From Amycolatopsis benzoatilytica AK 16/65 (GTDB lineage: Bacteria; Actinomycetota; Actinomycetes; Mycobacteriales; Pseudonocardiaceae), in NCBI RefSeq assembly GCF_000383915.1, contig NZ_KB912942.1, positions 7,258,388-7,322,387 on the forward strand: a DNA stretch of 64,000 nucleotides, written 5' to 3'. Shown here piece after piece: positions 36,289-44,921 of the stretch. Both the position numbers and the translations under genes were made by a program. The notes under the pieces were generated by a model. It did not search any database. It had not been told where the DNA came from and saw nothing but the letters and a program-made list of their open reading frames with translations. Position 1 is the first letter of the stretch. Every line of letters starts with the position of its first letter.

Positions 36289-37977
36289 TTACGCGGCCGC
36301 GGTGATCCGGTCCGCGGGCGGCGGCGCGAGCTTCGGGTGCGCCCCGAGGTAGGCGAGGAACGCGTCCAGGTCCACCGGGCCGCCGGCCAGGTCGGTGCCC
36401 TTGGTGAACTCGGTGAAGCCGTCCCCGCCGGCGGCGAGGAAGTTGTTCACCGACACCCGGTACTTGCCGGCCGGGTCGACCGGGGTCCCGTTGACGGTGA
36501 TGTTCGAAACCTTCGAGCCGACCGCGGCCGAGGCCGAGTAGGTGTAGTGCAGCGACGACGAGATCTGCAGGATCTTCGTGCCGCCGGACTGGCCCCACTG
36601 CTGTTCCAGCACGCTTTTCAGGTTCGCGCCGGTCAGCGTGATCGTCTGCATGATGTTGGAGAACGGCTGCACGGTGAACGCCTCGCCGTAGGTGACCACG
36701 CCGTCGCCCTCGCCCGCCGGCGAGGACTTGTAGGTGAGGTCGGCGCGGATGCCGCCGGGGTTCGTCATCGCGATCACCGCGTTGTTCGACTTCGTCGCTT
36801 CCAGCTGGCCGTCCGCGAGCACGTCGCCGAGCGGCGATTCGCCGGACGGGCCGCCGGCCGCGGGAAGGTCCGCGGTGATGGTGCCGACCTGCTTGTTCGC
36901 GATCGGCGCGGCCTTGGTCCGGGCCTCGTCCACCAGCTTCTGCACGCCCGCGTCCGGCGTGACGTCGCGCGTGACGATCTCGTTGTGCGCCTTGGTCTGC
37001 GACCGGATCACGTCGCGCGTGCGCCGGTCGATCTTCAGGTCGACGACCGAGAGCAGCCGGCCGAACGAGGCGCCCTGGATCACCGGGCGCGGCTGGCCGG
37101 CCGGATCGTTGATCACACAGTTGTACTGCTGGTGGCTGTGCGCGGTGAAGATCGCGTCGACCTCCGGCGTGACGTTCTTCGCGATCGTCGCGGCCTCGCC
37201 GTTCGGCTGCACCTTGCAGTCGTTGGGCCCGGCGCCGGGCTGGTCCTCGTCGCCCTGGTGCAGCAGCACGACCTGGGCCTTGACGCCGAGCTTGTCCAGG
37301 ATGTTCGCGGTCCGGTTGATCGCCTCGACCTCGTCGCCGAACTTCAGGCCCTTGATCGCCGCCGGGGTGACCACCGACGGCAGGTCCTTCAGCGTCGCGC
37401 CGATGATGCCGACCGGCACGCCGCCCGAAACCTGAATGCTGAACGGCAGCAGCGCGGGCAGCCCGTTGTCGAAGTACACATTGGACCCGAGCAGCGGGAA
37501 GCGCGCGCCGTCGTAGGTCTTGCGGAACTGGCAGCCGTCGGTCTTGTTGCAGCCGCCGAACTGCATCCGCATCAGTTCCTGGTAGCCCTCGTCGAACTCG
37601 TGGTTGCCGACGACCGACGCCTTCACGCCGATGGTGTTGAGGAAGTCCATCGTCGGCTCGTCGTGGAACAGCGCCGAGATGATCGGCGACGCGCCGATGT
37701 TGTCGCCCGAGGACAACACCATCGAGTTGCGCACCTGGGATTCGAGCTGGTGCACGTGCGTCGCGAGGTACGCCGCGCCGCCGGCGTCCACCTTGCTCCC
37801 GTCCGGCAGCGTGATCTTGCCGCTCGAACCGGCCGGTGGATCGAGGTTCCCGTGCAGGTCGTTGAGCGCGATGATCCGGACATCAGTCGTTTGCGCGGCC
37901 TCCGCGGGCACGCTCGTGACGGCGGCAGCGGCCAAGGCGGCCGCGGCGGTCGCCGCGAGCCGGGTAAAAAGCTTCAT
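36289..37977 (-). CDS. Secreted bifunctional 5'-nucleotidase/UshA-type metallophosphatase
   Basis: A 562-residue protein with a Sec signal peptide ending near VTSVPAEAAQ. The metallophosphatase domain has IIALNDLHGNLDPP, LSSGDNIGAS, SVVGNHEFDEGY and TAHSHQQYN. The C-terminal nucleotidase domain holds NPGGIRADLTY and a substrate-stacking region VTYGEAFTVQPFSN. It would release phosphate from external nucleotides. Ribosome binding site GGAGGG precedes the ATG. Transcribed alone, convergent with the VanW gene. Confidence 0.92.
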   Translation of the reverse strand: MKLFTRLAATAAAALAAAAVTSVPAEAAQTTDVRIIALNDLHGNLDPPAGSSGKITLPDGSKVDAGGAAYLATHVHQLESQVRNSMVLSSGDNIGASPIISALFHDEPTMDFLNTIGVKASVVGNHEFDEGYQELMRMQFGGCNKTDGCQFRKTYDGARFPLLGSNVYFDNGLPALLPFSIQVSGGVPVGIIGATLKDLPSVVTPAAIKGLKFGDEVEAINRTANILDKLGVKAQVVLLHQGDEDQPGAGPNDCKVQPNGEAATIAKNVTPEVDAIFTAHSHQQYNCVINDPAGQPRPVIQGASFGRLLSVVDLKIDRRTRDVIRSQTKAHNEIVTRDVTPDAGVQKLVDEARTKAAPIANKQVGTITADLPAAGGPSGESPLGDVLADGQLEATKSNNAVIAMTNPGGIRADLTYKSSPAGEGDGVVTYGEAFTVQPFSNIMQTITLTGANLKSVLEQQWGQSGGTKILQISSSLHYTYSASAAVGSKVSNITVNGTPVDPAGKYRVSVNNFLAAGGDGFTEFTKGTDLAGGPVDLDAFLAYLGAHPKLAPPPADRITAAA

Positions 37978-38242
37978 GTTCCCTCCGGTGTTCGCGTCCG
38001 ATTCCCCTGTACGGACGCCCGGCGGAGCAGTCTGCCCAAAATGGACGGTCCTGGCCAGGGCAGAAAGCGGGGTAGCGGTAAAAGTTTCGGTAACTTTGGA
38101 CCGCTTTGCGTTGCTTTGCGAAGGCCGGTGCGGCCGGGGTGAGCTCGGCTGGCCGATCGGACGGCAGGCCCTCGGCCATTCGGCCGACCCCTGCCCCGAC
38201 GCCTCCGGCTCTTCGACCGAAGTGCTCGACCGGCAAGATCAA

Positions 38243-38248
38243 TAGCGT
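38243..38248 (+). promoter_or_regulatory. -10 box for leaderless VanZ mRNA
   Basis: TAGCGT lies 7 bases before the ATG at 38256, with no ribosome binding site. It decides the start over an upstream in-frame extension. Confidence 0.5.
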
Positions 38249-38255
38249 TCTCGGT

Positions 38256-38897
38256 ATGACGAACGCACAGGTCACCGCCCTGCAGTACGGGTTCATCGGG
38301 TTCCTCGCCGTGTGGGCGACGATCCTGATTCCGCAGCTGGTGCTCCAGTTCGCGCGGCACGGCCGGCCGCAGCTGCGCAGCCTGGTCACCACGGCGGCGG
38401 TCGTGCTCTACGGCTGCATGACCCTGGCGGTCGTCTTCCTTCCGCTGCCCGGCCCGAACAGCCGCCGGCTGGAGCAGACCGTGCAGCTGGTGCCGTTCCA
38501 GTGGGTCACCGACATCCACACCGAGCTGGCGAAGCACGGCCTGTCCGCCGCGCACTGGTTCACCACTCAGACCTTCCAGCAGGCAGCGATGAACGTGCTG
38601 CTGTTCGTCCCGCTGGGCTTCTTCGCCCGGGTGCTGTGGCGGCGTGGCGTGGTCGGTGCGGTGGCGATCGGCGCCGCGGCCTCACTCGCCATCGAGATCA
38701 CCCAGCTCACCGCGAACTTCGGGACCGCGCCGTTCGTCTACCGAATCTTCGATGTCGACGACCTCATGACCAACACCTTCGGTGCCGGTCTCGGCTGGCT
38801 GGCCGGTGCGCTGCTGCTCGCCATCCGGCCGATCTCTTCAACGCTCCGCTTGGAGCCGGCCCGGAGCGAGCGGGTCGACCTCGCCCAGACGCGCTAA
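38256..38897 (+). CDS. VanZ family membrane protein
   Basis: A 213-residue protein from ATG at 38256. Several membrane segments are seen: GFIGFLAVWATILIPQLVLQ, LVTTAAVVLYGCMTLAVVFL, NVLLFVPLGFFARVL and AGLGWLAGALLLAI. The VanZ signature is NVLLFVPLG and a later SLAIEITQL followed by FDVDDLMTNTFGAGLGW. The family includes a teicoplanin-resistance accessory protein but is widespread; no vanHAX genes are here. Confidence 0.85.
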   Translation: MTNAQVTALQYGFIGFLAVWATILIPQLVLQFARHGRPQLRSLVTTAAVVLYGCMTLAVVFLPLPGPNSRRLEQTVQLVPFQWVTDIHTELAKHGLSAAHWFTTQTFQQAAMNVLLFVPLGFFARVLWRRGVVGAVAIGAAASLAIEITQLTANFGTAPFVYRIFDVDDLMTNTFGAGLGWLAGALLLAIRPISSTLRLEPARSERVDLAQTR

Positions 38898-39014
38898 CCG
38901 AGCCCGGCGGGCGATCGCCGCCTGCTTCGCGGCGCGACGATCTTCGAGGATCACGATCAGTGAAGCGACGGCGATGATCAGGGCTACCAGCCCGAGCACG
39001 AGCCAGAGTTGCAT
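38838..39014 (-). CDS. Small membrane protein antisense to the vanZ-like 3' end
   Basis: A 58-residue protein: MQLWLVLGLVALIIAVASLI is a membrane segment, followed by VILEDRRAAKQAAIARRA, a basic tail. GAGGAG lies 5 bases before the ATG at 39014. The last 60 bases overlap the convergent VanZ gene on the other strand. I do not recognise a family. The well-placed ribosome binding site and amphipathic organisation argue that it is real. Confidence 0.5.
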   Translation of the reverse strand: MQLWLVLGLVALIIAVASLIVILEDRRAAKQAAIARRARLARLGEVDPLAPGRLQAER

Positions 39015-39169
39015 GTGCTCTCCTCGTCGACGCCGTTGTGCGAGAGATCACAAAGGGTACCGAGGCCGATGGTCGGGGCGCTACCCCGCGAGCGGAGATC
39101 GTGCGGACAACGCGGCGGTCGGGGTCTGACCACAGCTGTCGCGGCATCGGTGTCCACCAGACTGGGCAC

Positions 39170-39748
39170 ATGCTCGAGAAACCGACCAAAGCCCAGCAGG
39201 CCGCCGCCTACGGCAAGACCATCCCGGACGTCCTCGCCCCGGGTCTCGACGTGGTCTTCTGCGGCATCAACCCGGGCCTCTACTCCGGTGCCGTCGGCTT
39301 CCACTTTGCGCGTCCGGGCAACCGCTTCTGGCCCGCGCTCCAGGCCAGCGGCTTCACTCCGCGGCTCCTCCGCCCCGAAGAGCAGCGCCAACTCCTCGAC
39401 CTCGGCTTGGGCATCACCAACGTGGTAGCCCGGACCACCGCCCGCGCCGACGAGCTCACTGACGACGAACTCCGCGAAGGCGGCGAGATCCTCGCCCGGA
39501 AGGTCGAGAAGTACCGGCCGCGCTGGCTCGCTGTGGTGGGCATCACGGCCTATCGGGTCGCGTTCGGCGAGCGGCACGCCGAAGTCGGACCACAGAATCG
39601 GACAATAGGGACCACGAAGGTCTGGTTGCTGCCCAATCCGAGCGGCTTGAACGCCCATTGGAGTCCGCAAACCCTCGCCGAGGAGTTCGCTCGGTTGCGG
39701 GTACGGGCAGTGACCGCAGATTCACCTGAGCGGTTAAACCCTCAGTAG
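39170..39748 (+). CDS. mug: G/U mismatch-specific uracil-DNA glycosylase (Mug)
   Basis: A 192-residue protein from ATG at 39170. Mug-family motifs are clear: VVFCGINPGLYSGAVGFHFA includes the catalytic Asn in GINPGL, PGNRFWPAL follows, GITNVVARTT is central and LPNPSGLNAHW is the DNA-intercalation loop near the C-terminus. It removes uracil or ethenocytosine opposite G. It stands alone. Confidence 0.9.
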   Translation: MLEKPTKAQQAAAYGKTIPDVLAPGLDVVFCGINPGLYSGAVGFHFARPGNRFWPALQASGFTPRLLRPEEQRQLLDLGLGITNVVARTTARADELTDDELREGGEILARKVEKYRPRWLAVVGITAYRVAFGERHAEVGPQNRTIGTTKVWLLPNPSGLNAHWSPQTLAEEFARLRVRAVTADSPERLNPQ

Positions 39749-39993
39749 AGATAACCCGCTGGATGGCCGCCTCGCTGGGCTGAAACCCCGCAGCTCGAGG
39801 CCAAAATTCTACTCAGAGTTTGCTGAGACCGGCCGTTACGGCCATGAGGGGGAAACCGCGTCACAAGCTGCTCTCGGCGGAGTCGAACCAGGGACAAGGT
39901 GTCGCTCCCGGCCGGTTCCGGCAGGGGGGACCGGTCGGTACGCCGAGGGGGTGTGCCGGTCACCGGGAGCGACCACGAGGACGGAGGACCGAG

Positions 39994-40782
39994 ATGCGTG
40001 GCATCGAGTCCCACCGAACGCCCATGACGGCCGGGCAGCCGGCCGGCGGACGCAGCCTGGGAGTCGCCGTGGTCGACCCCATTCCGATTTTTCGCGAGGG
40101 GATCGCTTCGATGGTGCACCGCACTCTCGGGTTGCACTGGTCCGGACAGGCGGCCAGCCATCACGCCGCCATGCAGCTGTGCGAGCAGGTACGCCCGGAC
40201 GTCGTCATCCTGGACTCCGCGCTCGACCCGAACTGCCACCTCGCCAAACTGCTCAACGCGGGCGACCCGGCGCTGGTTCTGGTCACCCTCGTGCGCGACA
40301 CCAACCGCACCCAGCAGTACCTCGCGGCCGCGATCGGGGCCGGGGCGCACGCGATCGTGCCGCGCGCGGTCGATTCCCGGCGGCTGGCCGAGGCGGTCCG
40401 GCGGGCGCACCACGACCGCCGCTACATCGACCCGGCGTTGTCCGCGCTCACTGCCCGGCCTAAACGCGAGCCGTCGCCAAGAGCCGCGCCGACCGGCACG
40501 AACATCGTTCCGGCGAAGGGCGGCATGCCGCTCTCCCGGCGCGAATACCAGGTTCTCCAGCTCGTCGCCGAAGGGCTCGAAAACTCGGCGATCGCGAAGC
40601 TGCTCTTCCTGTCCGTAGAGACCGTCCGGACGCACGTGAAAAGCATTCTGCGCAAACTTTCCGCCCGCGACCGGACACACGCGGTGACCATCGCGTTCCG
40701 CAGCGGCATCCTGGTCCCCCAGCTTGACGACAGTGCCGGCTCCCCGGCCGTGCAGGAGGCCGTGGCGCGCAGCACCCGGTGA
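39994..40782 (+). CDS. LuxR/NarL-type response regulator with atypical receiver
   Basis: A 262-residue protein from ATG at 39994, with GGAGG upstream. The receiver-like domain begins GVAVVDPIPIFREGIASMV, where the usual acidic pair is reduced to one Asp, and DVVILDSALDPN holds the would-be phospho-Asp. The C-terminal HTH is complete: LSRREYQVLQLVAEGLENSA, then IAKLLFLSVETVRTHVKSIL. No histidine kinase is adjacent. The missing acidic partner suggests phosphorylation-independent control (inference). Confidence 0.85.
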   Translation: MRGIESHRTPMTAGQPAGGRSLGVAVVDPIPIFREGIASMVHRTLGLHWSGQAASHHAAMQLCEQVRPDVVILDSALDPNCHLAKLLNAGDPALVLVTLVRDTNRTQQYLAAAIGAGAHAIVPRAVDSRRLAEAVRRAHHDRRYIDPALSALTARPKREPSPRAAPTGTNIVPAKGGMPLSRREYQVLQLVAEGLENSAIAKLLFLSVETVRTHVKSILRKLSARDRTHAVTIAFRSGILVPQLDDSAGSPAVQEAVARSTR

Positions 40783-40855
40783 TCTCGTCACGCTGGTCGG
40801 CACCGTCATTTCGAGCGAATCGGCACTACTGGAAGGGCGGTTTCGCTTGCTCTGG

Positions 40856-40893
40856 TTACTCGTAGGTAATATCCTGATGTTACCGGCGAGTAA
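40856..40893. promoter_or_regulatory. Two TTACYNNNNRGTAA operators around a -10 box upstream of fadE5
   Basis: TTACTCGTAGGTAA (40856-40869) and TTACCGGCGAGTAA (40880-40893) are two 14-base interrupted palindromes of one consensus. TAATAT at 40867-40872 overlaps the first and lies just before the second, a good -10 box. A TetR-like repressor bound here would block transcription of fadE5. The same consensus occurs upstream of etfD. Confidence 0.7.
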
Positions 40894-40941
40894 GGGAGCC
40901 AGTGCCCGGCCGGAAAGCCGAACACGACACGGAGTGACGAC

Positions 40942-42786
40942 ATGGGCCACTACAAAAGCAACGTCCGAGACCTGGAGTTCAACCTCTTCGAGGTACTCGG
41001 CGTGCAGGACCGGCTCGGCAAGGGTGTCCTCGCCGAATCGGACGAGGAAACCGCCCGCGGCGTCTTGTCGGAGCTGAACAAGCTCGCCGTCGGCCCGCTC
41101 GCCGAGTCTTACGCCGACGCGGACCGCAACCCGCCGGTCTATGACCCCAAGACCTTCAGCGTGACGATCCCCGAGTCGTTCAAGAAGAGCTACCAGGCGC
41201 TGGTCGACGGCGAATGGTGGCGGCTGGGTCTCACCAACGAGCTGGGCGGCTTCGGCCTGCCCCCGACGGTGCAGTGGGCCGCCGCCGAGCTGATCCTCGG
41301 CGCGAACGCCCCGCTGTTCATGTATATGGCGGGCCCGAACTTCGCCATGATCGTGGACAAGAACGGCACCGAAGAGCAGAAGCACTGGGCGCAGCTGATG
41401 ATCGACCGCGGCTGGGGCGCCACCATGGTGCTCACCGAGCCGGACGCCGGTTCGGACGTCGGCGCCGGTCGTACCAAGGCCGTCCAGCAGGAGGACGGCT
41501 CCTGGCACATCGACGGCGTGAAGCGGTTCATCACCTCGGCCGAGAACGACATGGTCGAGAACATCATGCACCTGGTGCTGGCGCGTCCCGAGGGTCCCGG
41601 CATCGAGACCAAGCCGGGCACCAAGGGCCTGTCGCTGTTCCTGGTCCCGAAGTTCCACTTCGACTCGAAGACCGGCGAGCTCGGCGAGCGCAACGGCGCT
41701 TTCGTCACCAACGTCGAGCACAAGATGGGCATCAAGGCGTCCACCACGTGCGAGCTGACCTTCGGCCAGCACGGCACTCCGGCCAAGGGCTGGCTGCTCG
41801 GCGAGGTGCACGACGGCATCGCGCAGATGTTCCAGGTCATCGAGTACGCCCGGATGATGGTCGGCACCAAGGCGATCGCCACGCTGTCCACCGGCTACCT
41901 CAACGCGCTCGAGTACGCCAAGGAGCGCGTGCAGGGCGCCGACCTGCCGAACATGCTGAACAAGGCCGCGCCGCGGGTCACCATCACGAACCACCCGGAC
42001 GTGCGCCGGTCGCTGATGTTGCAGAAGGCGTATGCCGAGGGCCTGCGCGCGATCTACCTGTACACCGCGTCCTTCCAGGACCAGCTGTGGACCGGCGAGG
42101 GCGACGAAGCGTCCCTGAAGCTGGCGCACGGCGTCAACGACCTGCTGCTGCCTATCGTCAAGGGCGTCGGCTCCGAGCGCGCCACCGAGCAGCTCGTGCA
42201 GTCGCTGCAGACCCTCGGCGGGTCCGGCTTCCTGCAGGACTACCCGATCGAGCAGTACATCCGCGACGCGAAGATCGACTCCCTGTACGAGGGCACCACG
42301 GCCATCCAGTCGCTGGACTTCTTCTTCCGGAAGATCGTCCGGGACAAGGGCCAGTCGCTCGCGTTCGTCGCCGGCGAGATCACCAAGTTCATCGAGTCTG
42401 AAGCGGGCAACGGCCGGCTGAAGAACGAGCGTGCGCTGCTCAAGCAGGCTCTCGAGGACACCCAGGCGATGCTGGGTTCGCTGATCGGCTTCCTGACCTC
42501 GTCGCAGGAGGACCCGCAGAACATCAACAAGGTCGGTCAGCACACCGTGCGGTTGCTGATGTCGGTCGGCGACCTGCTGGTCGGCTGGAAGCTGCTGCAG
42601 GCCGCCGAGGTCGCGCTGGCGAAGCTCGACAACGGCGCGTCGGCCAAGGACAAGCCGTTCTACGAGGGCAAGCTGGCGGTGGCGTCGTTCTTCGCGAAGA
42701 GCGTGCTGCCGGAGCTGACCTCGCGCCGCGCCATCGTGGAGGCTGCCGACAACGCGCTGATGGACGTGGACGAAGCCGCGTTCTGA
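40942..42786 (+). CDS. fadE5: Acyl-CoA dehydrogenase, FadE5-like
   Basis: A 614-residue acyl-CoA dehydrogenase, longer than the usual 380-400. The N-terminus [20 protein letters not shown] closely matches what I recall of mycobacterial FadE5. FAD-binding [16 protein letters not shown] and [14 protein letters not shown], which bears the catalytic Glu region, are present. A 150-residue C-terminal extension is typical of this long subfamily. It would dehydrogenate broad-range acyl-CoA and hand electrons to ETF. It is monocistronic, between an operator pair and a strong terminator. Confidence 0.9.
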   Translation: MGHYKSNVRDLEFNLFEVLGVQDRLGKGVLAESDEETARGVLSELNKLAVGPLAESYADADRNPPVYDPKTFSVTIPESFKKSYQALVDGEWWRLGLTNELGGFGLPPTVQWAAAELILGANAPLFMYMAGPNFAMIVDKNGTEEQKHWAQLMIDRGWGATMVLTEPDAGSDVGAGRTKAVQQEDGSWHIDGVKRFITSAENDMVENIMHLVLARPEGPGIETKPGTKGLSLFLVPKFHFDSKTGELGERNGAFVTNVEHKMGIKASTTCELTFGQHGTPAKGWLLGEVHDGIAQMFQVIEYARMMVGTKAIATLSTGYLNALEYAKERVQGADLPNMLNKAAPRVTITNHPDVRRSLMLQKAYAEGLRAIYLYTASFQDQLWTGEGDEASLKLAHGVNDLLLPIVKGVGSERATEQLVQSLQTLGGSGFLQDYPIEQYIRDAKIDSLYEGTTAIQSLDFFFRKIVRDKGQSLAFVAGEITKFIESEAGNGRLKNERALLKQALEDTQAMLGSLIGFLTSSQEDPQNINKVGQHTVRLLMSVGDLLVGWKLLQAAEVALAKLDNGASAKDKPFYEGKLAVASFFAKSVLPELTSRRAIVEAADNALMDVDEAAF

Positions 42787-42800
42787 GCGCACTGACGAAC

Positions 42801-42835
42801 AATGCCCCGGTCCGGGTTCGGGCCGGGGCATTTTT
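42801..42835 (+). terminator. Rho-independent terminator of fadE5
   Basis: AATGCCCCGG and CCGGGGCATT form a stem around a 12-base loop, followed by a run of T. It is the clearest intrinsic terminator of the window. Confidence 0.85.
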
Positions 42836-42889
42836 CGCGTCTGCGGTCGCGGTGGCGGGCCATTGGGGGTATGCCGGTTCCGAGGGGGT

Positions 42890-42918
42890 TTGACACGGCA
42901 CGTGCCGGGATATCCCGG
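42890..42918 (+). promoter_or_regulatory. Promoter region with two perfect palindromes upstream of the GlsB-like gene
   Basis: TTGACA at 42890-42895 is a good -35 box. GGCACGTGCC (42897-42906) and CCGGGATATCCCGG (42905-42918) are perfect palindromes that overlap by two bases in the spacer and -10 region. The binding protein is unknown. Confidence 0.45.
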
Positions 42919-42949
42919 TCCGAGCCCCTTCCCAGCAGAGGAGTTCGAG

Positions 42950-43225
42950 ATGGCGGTTTCCGGCATCATCAGCGCGGTCGTGATCGGGTTGATTCTCGGT
43001 GTGCTCGGCAAGCTGGTCGCGCCCGGCAAGCAGTCCATTCCGTGGTGGCTGACCATCCTGGTGGGGATCATCGCGGCGTTCCTGGGCACCGCGATCGCGC
43101 GCGGCCTTGGCTACGCCGACACCAAGGGCATCGACTGGCTGGAGATCATCACCCAGGTCGTGCTGGCCGCGATCGGCGTGACGCTGGCCGCCAGCCTGTA
43201 CGGCAAGCGGCAGGTCAAGGGATAG
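42950..43225 (+). CDS. GlsB/YeaQ/YmgE family stress-response membrane protein
   Basis: A 91-residue membrane protein from ATG at 42950, with AGAGGAG upstream. It consists of three hydrophobic segments (IISAVVIGLILGVLGKLVAP, WWLTILVGIIAAFLGTAIAR, ITQVVLAAIGVTLAASLYG) joined by short loops, the transglycosylase-associated-protein fold. The biochemical role is unknown; relatives are stress-induced. Confidence 0.88.
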   Translation: MAVSGIISAVVIGLILGVLGKLVAPGKQSIPWWLTILVGIIAAFLGTAIARGLGYADTKGIDWLEIITQVVLAAIGVTLAASLYGKRQVKG

Positions 43226-43226
43226 C

Positions 43227-43757
43227 TCAGTCGTTCAGTTCGGGTTCGAGCAGGCTCATCAGGTACATGTCGTGGTACTTGCCGTCGGGGCCGCGGTGGC
43301 ATTCTCGATGCCGCCCGTCCTCGACGAACCCGACCTTGCGGTACACGTGCCGGGCCCGCTCGTTCTCGGCGACCACCCACAGCGCGATCAGGTGCAGGCG
43401 CATCATGTTGAACCCGTAACGGCACATGAGTTTCAGCGCCTCGGTGCCGTATCCGCCGTTCCAGTGGTCGGTCTCGCCGATGTAGATGTCGAGTTCGGCG
43501 CGGCCGGTCTCCGGGCTGGCATCGCGCAGGTCGACGATGCCGATCAGCTTGCCCGCTTCAAGGGATTCGATGCCGAGAACGACGGCCTCGTAGGAATTCG
43601 CCGGACGTTCTTCGCCCTTCTTGCGGAGCTGGGCGAGCGAGCGCGGATAGCCGCCGGTCATGAACTCGCCGACCGCCGGGTCGTGGATCCACTTGTAGAT
43701 CGACTCGGCGTCGGACGGCTCGATCGCGCGCAGCCGCACCAGCTTCCCGGTGAGCAT
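43227..43757 (-). CDS. GNAT family N-acetyltransferase (RimJ/RimL type)
   Basis: A 176-residue protein: MLTGKLVRLRAIEPSDAESI opens the fold, GRAELDIYIGETDHWNGGYG carries the acetyl-CoA loop region, TEALKLMCRYGFNMMRLHLI continues it, and ALWVVAENERARHVYRKVGF is the signature C-terminal half. The ribosome binding site GAGGGAG precedes the ATG. It converges with the GlsB-like gene, one base apart. The acceptor is unknown. Confidence 0.88.
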   Translation of the reverse strand: MLTGKLVRLRAIEPSDAESIYKWIHDPAVGEFMTGGYPRSLAQLRKKGEERPANSYEAVVLGIESLEAGKLIGIVDLRDASPETGRAELDIYIGETDHWNGGYGTEALKLMCRYGFNMMRLHLIALWVVAENERARHVYRKVGFVEDGRHRECHRGPDGKYHDMYLMSLLEPELND

Positions 43758-43767
43758 CCGTTCTCCC

Positions 43768-44157
43768 TCATTCTCGTTTCAGCATCAGGAAATCCGTGAC
43801 GCCAACGAGCCCCAGGAACTGCCGAACCCCCGGCGGCATCGGTCGGCGGGCCTCATCATGCACGAGTTCTGGATCACGCACGCGGTATTTACGGCCGCGC
43901 GTGATGACCTCCGCGCCGCCGGCCGCGAGGACGTTGCGCACCCAGTCGGTGTCCGGGCCGTAGGTGAGGGCGACGACGAAGCCGTCGTCGGTGCGGAAGA
44001 TGTTGAGCGGCGTACGGAATTCCCGTCCGGACTTGCGTCCGCGGTGGAGGAGGATTCCGAAGCCGGGCAGCTTGTCGGCGAAGGGTTTCGTGACCCGGTT
44101 GGTGACCACGCGGTTGAACCGGGCGACGTTCTTGGGCAGCACCATGCCGTCGAGCAT
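43768..44157 (-). CDS. Deazaflavin (F420)-dependent nitroreductase family protein
   Basis: A 129-residue protein from ATG at 44157 (MLDGMVLPKNVARFNRVVTN). The motif LLHRGRKSGREFRTPLNIF matches the DDN/DUF385 F420H2-binding family, with VVALTYGPDTDWVRNVLAAG as the second conserved block. Such proteins use F420 to reduce quinones or nitro compounds. It ends 11 bases upstream of the GNAT gene on the same strand. Confidence 0.85.
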   Translation of the reverse strand: MLDGMVLPKNVARFNRVVTNRVTKPFADKLPGFGILLHRGRKSGREFRTPLNIFRTDDGFVVALTYGPDTDWVRNVLAAGGAEVITRGRKYRVRDPELVHDEARRPMPPGVRQFLGLVGVTDFLMLKRE

Positions 44158-44262
44158 AATCCAACGTTCGTGGAATTTCCTGCCGGAAGGACGCGCTGTC
44201 CGGTCGGCCCGGCCGGTCTGGTGGGATGGGCGCGCACACGCGGACACGAGGCGGGAGCGGGC

Positions 44263-44919
44263 ATGTCCGAGGATTGGCCGATGGAGCAGGAAGCGCACAC
44301 GGCGGTGCTCGTCGCACGGAGCCTGCTGGACGATCCAGGGAAGCTGGACCACGTCCTGGCCGACGACGAGGACGGCTGGCTCGTCGGCGACGACGCCGAG
44401 CACGACCTCGACGAAGAACACTACGCGTCGATGTGCCTGCACGACGTCGTCGACCTGCTGCCGCAGGTGACCGCGCTGGCCGGGCTGCCCGCTGGGATGG
44501 GCGCGATCTGGGACGCCGAGCGCACGACTTGGGTGCTGCTCTCGCCGGACGAGCCGGACGGCGACGCCGACGCCCGCGAGTACCGGGAGGCCCGGCTCGC
44601 CGAGTGGGTGCACCCCGGCTCGCCGATGGCGGAAGCGAACGTCAGCGTCGGGCTGACTGAGATTTCCGCCGCGGCCGACGCGCCGGCCCGGGCCGTGCGC
44701 TACCTCAGCCGCGAGGACGACGGGACGTGGTTGTTCGTCGGCTTCGAGGTGCCGGATCCGGATGAGCAGTCCGATGTCGAGGTCGACACCCTGGAGCTGG
44801 GCCACGTCGCCGCGCTGTATCCGGAGGTGGTCGAGCTGCTGGACGCCGAACCGGGCGAGGTGTTCTACCGCGAGGCGCCGGACGCCGAGTGGATTCAGAT
44901 GATCGAAGACGGGAAGTGA
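44263..44919 (+). CDS. Acidic protein, tandem paralogue 1
   Basis: A 218-residue very acidic protein (MSEDWPMEQEAHTAVLVARS). Landmarks shared with the next gene are a DDEDGWLVGDDAE-type block near residue 35, a LPQVTALAGLPAGMGAIWD block, a WVHPGSPMAEANV block and DDGTWLFVGFEVPDPD. The central LDHV-D-D pattern recalls DUF2185/Imm33-like immunity proteins, but I cannot confirm it. No secretion signal. Followed after 2 bases by its paralogue. Confidence 0.65.
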   Translation: MSEDWPMEQEAHTAVLVARSLLDDPGKLDHVLADDEDGWLVGDDAEHDLDEEHYASMCLHDVVDLLPQVTALAGLPAGMGAIWDAERTTWVLLSPDEPDGDADAREYREARLAEWVHPGSPMAEANVSVGLTEISAAADAPARAVRYLSREDDGTWLFVGFEVPDPDEQSDVEVDTLELGHVAALYPEVVELLDAEPGEVFYREAPDAEWIQMIEDGK

Positions 44920-44921
44920 AC

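Noticed and set aside
34354..38897. Glycopeptide resistance cluster
   Set aside because: VanW and VanZ alone do not confer it and vanH, vanA/B, vanX and the two-component genes are absent.
39742..43089. A 1,115-codon open frame on the minus strand across fadE5 and its regulator
   Set aside because: It is antisense to three well-supported genes, rich in Arg, Gln and Val without domains, and typical of the shadow frames made by high-GC codon bias.
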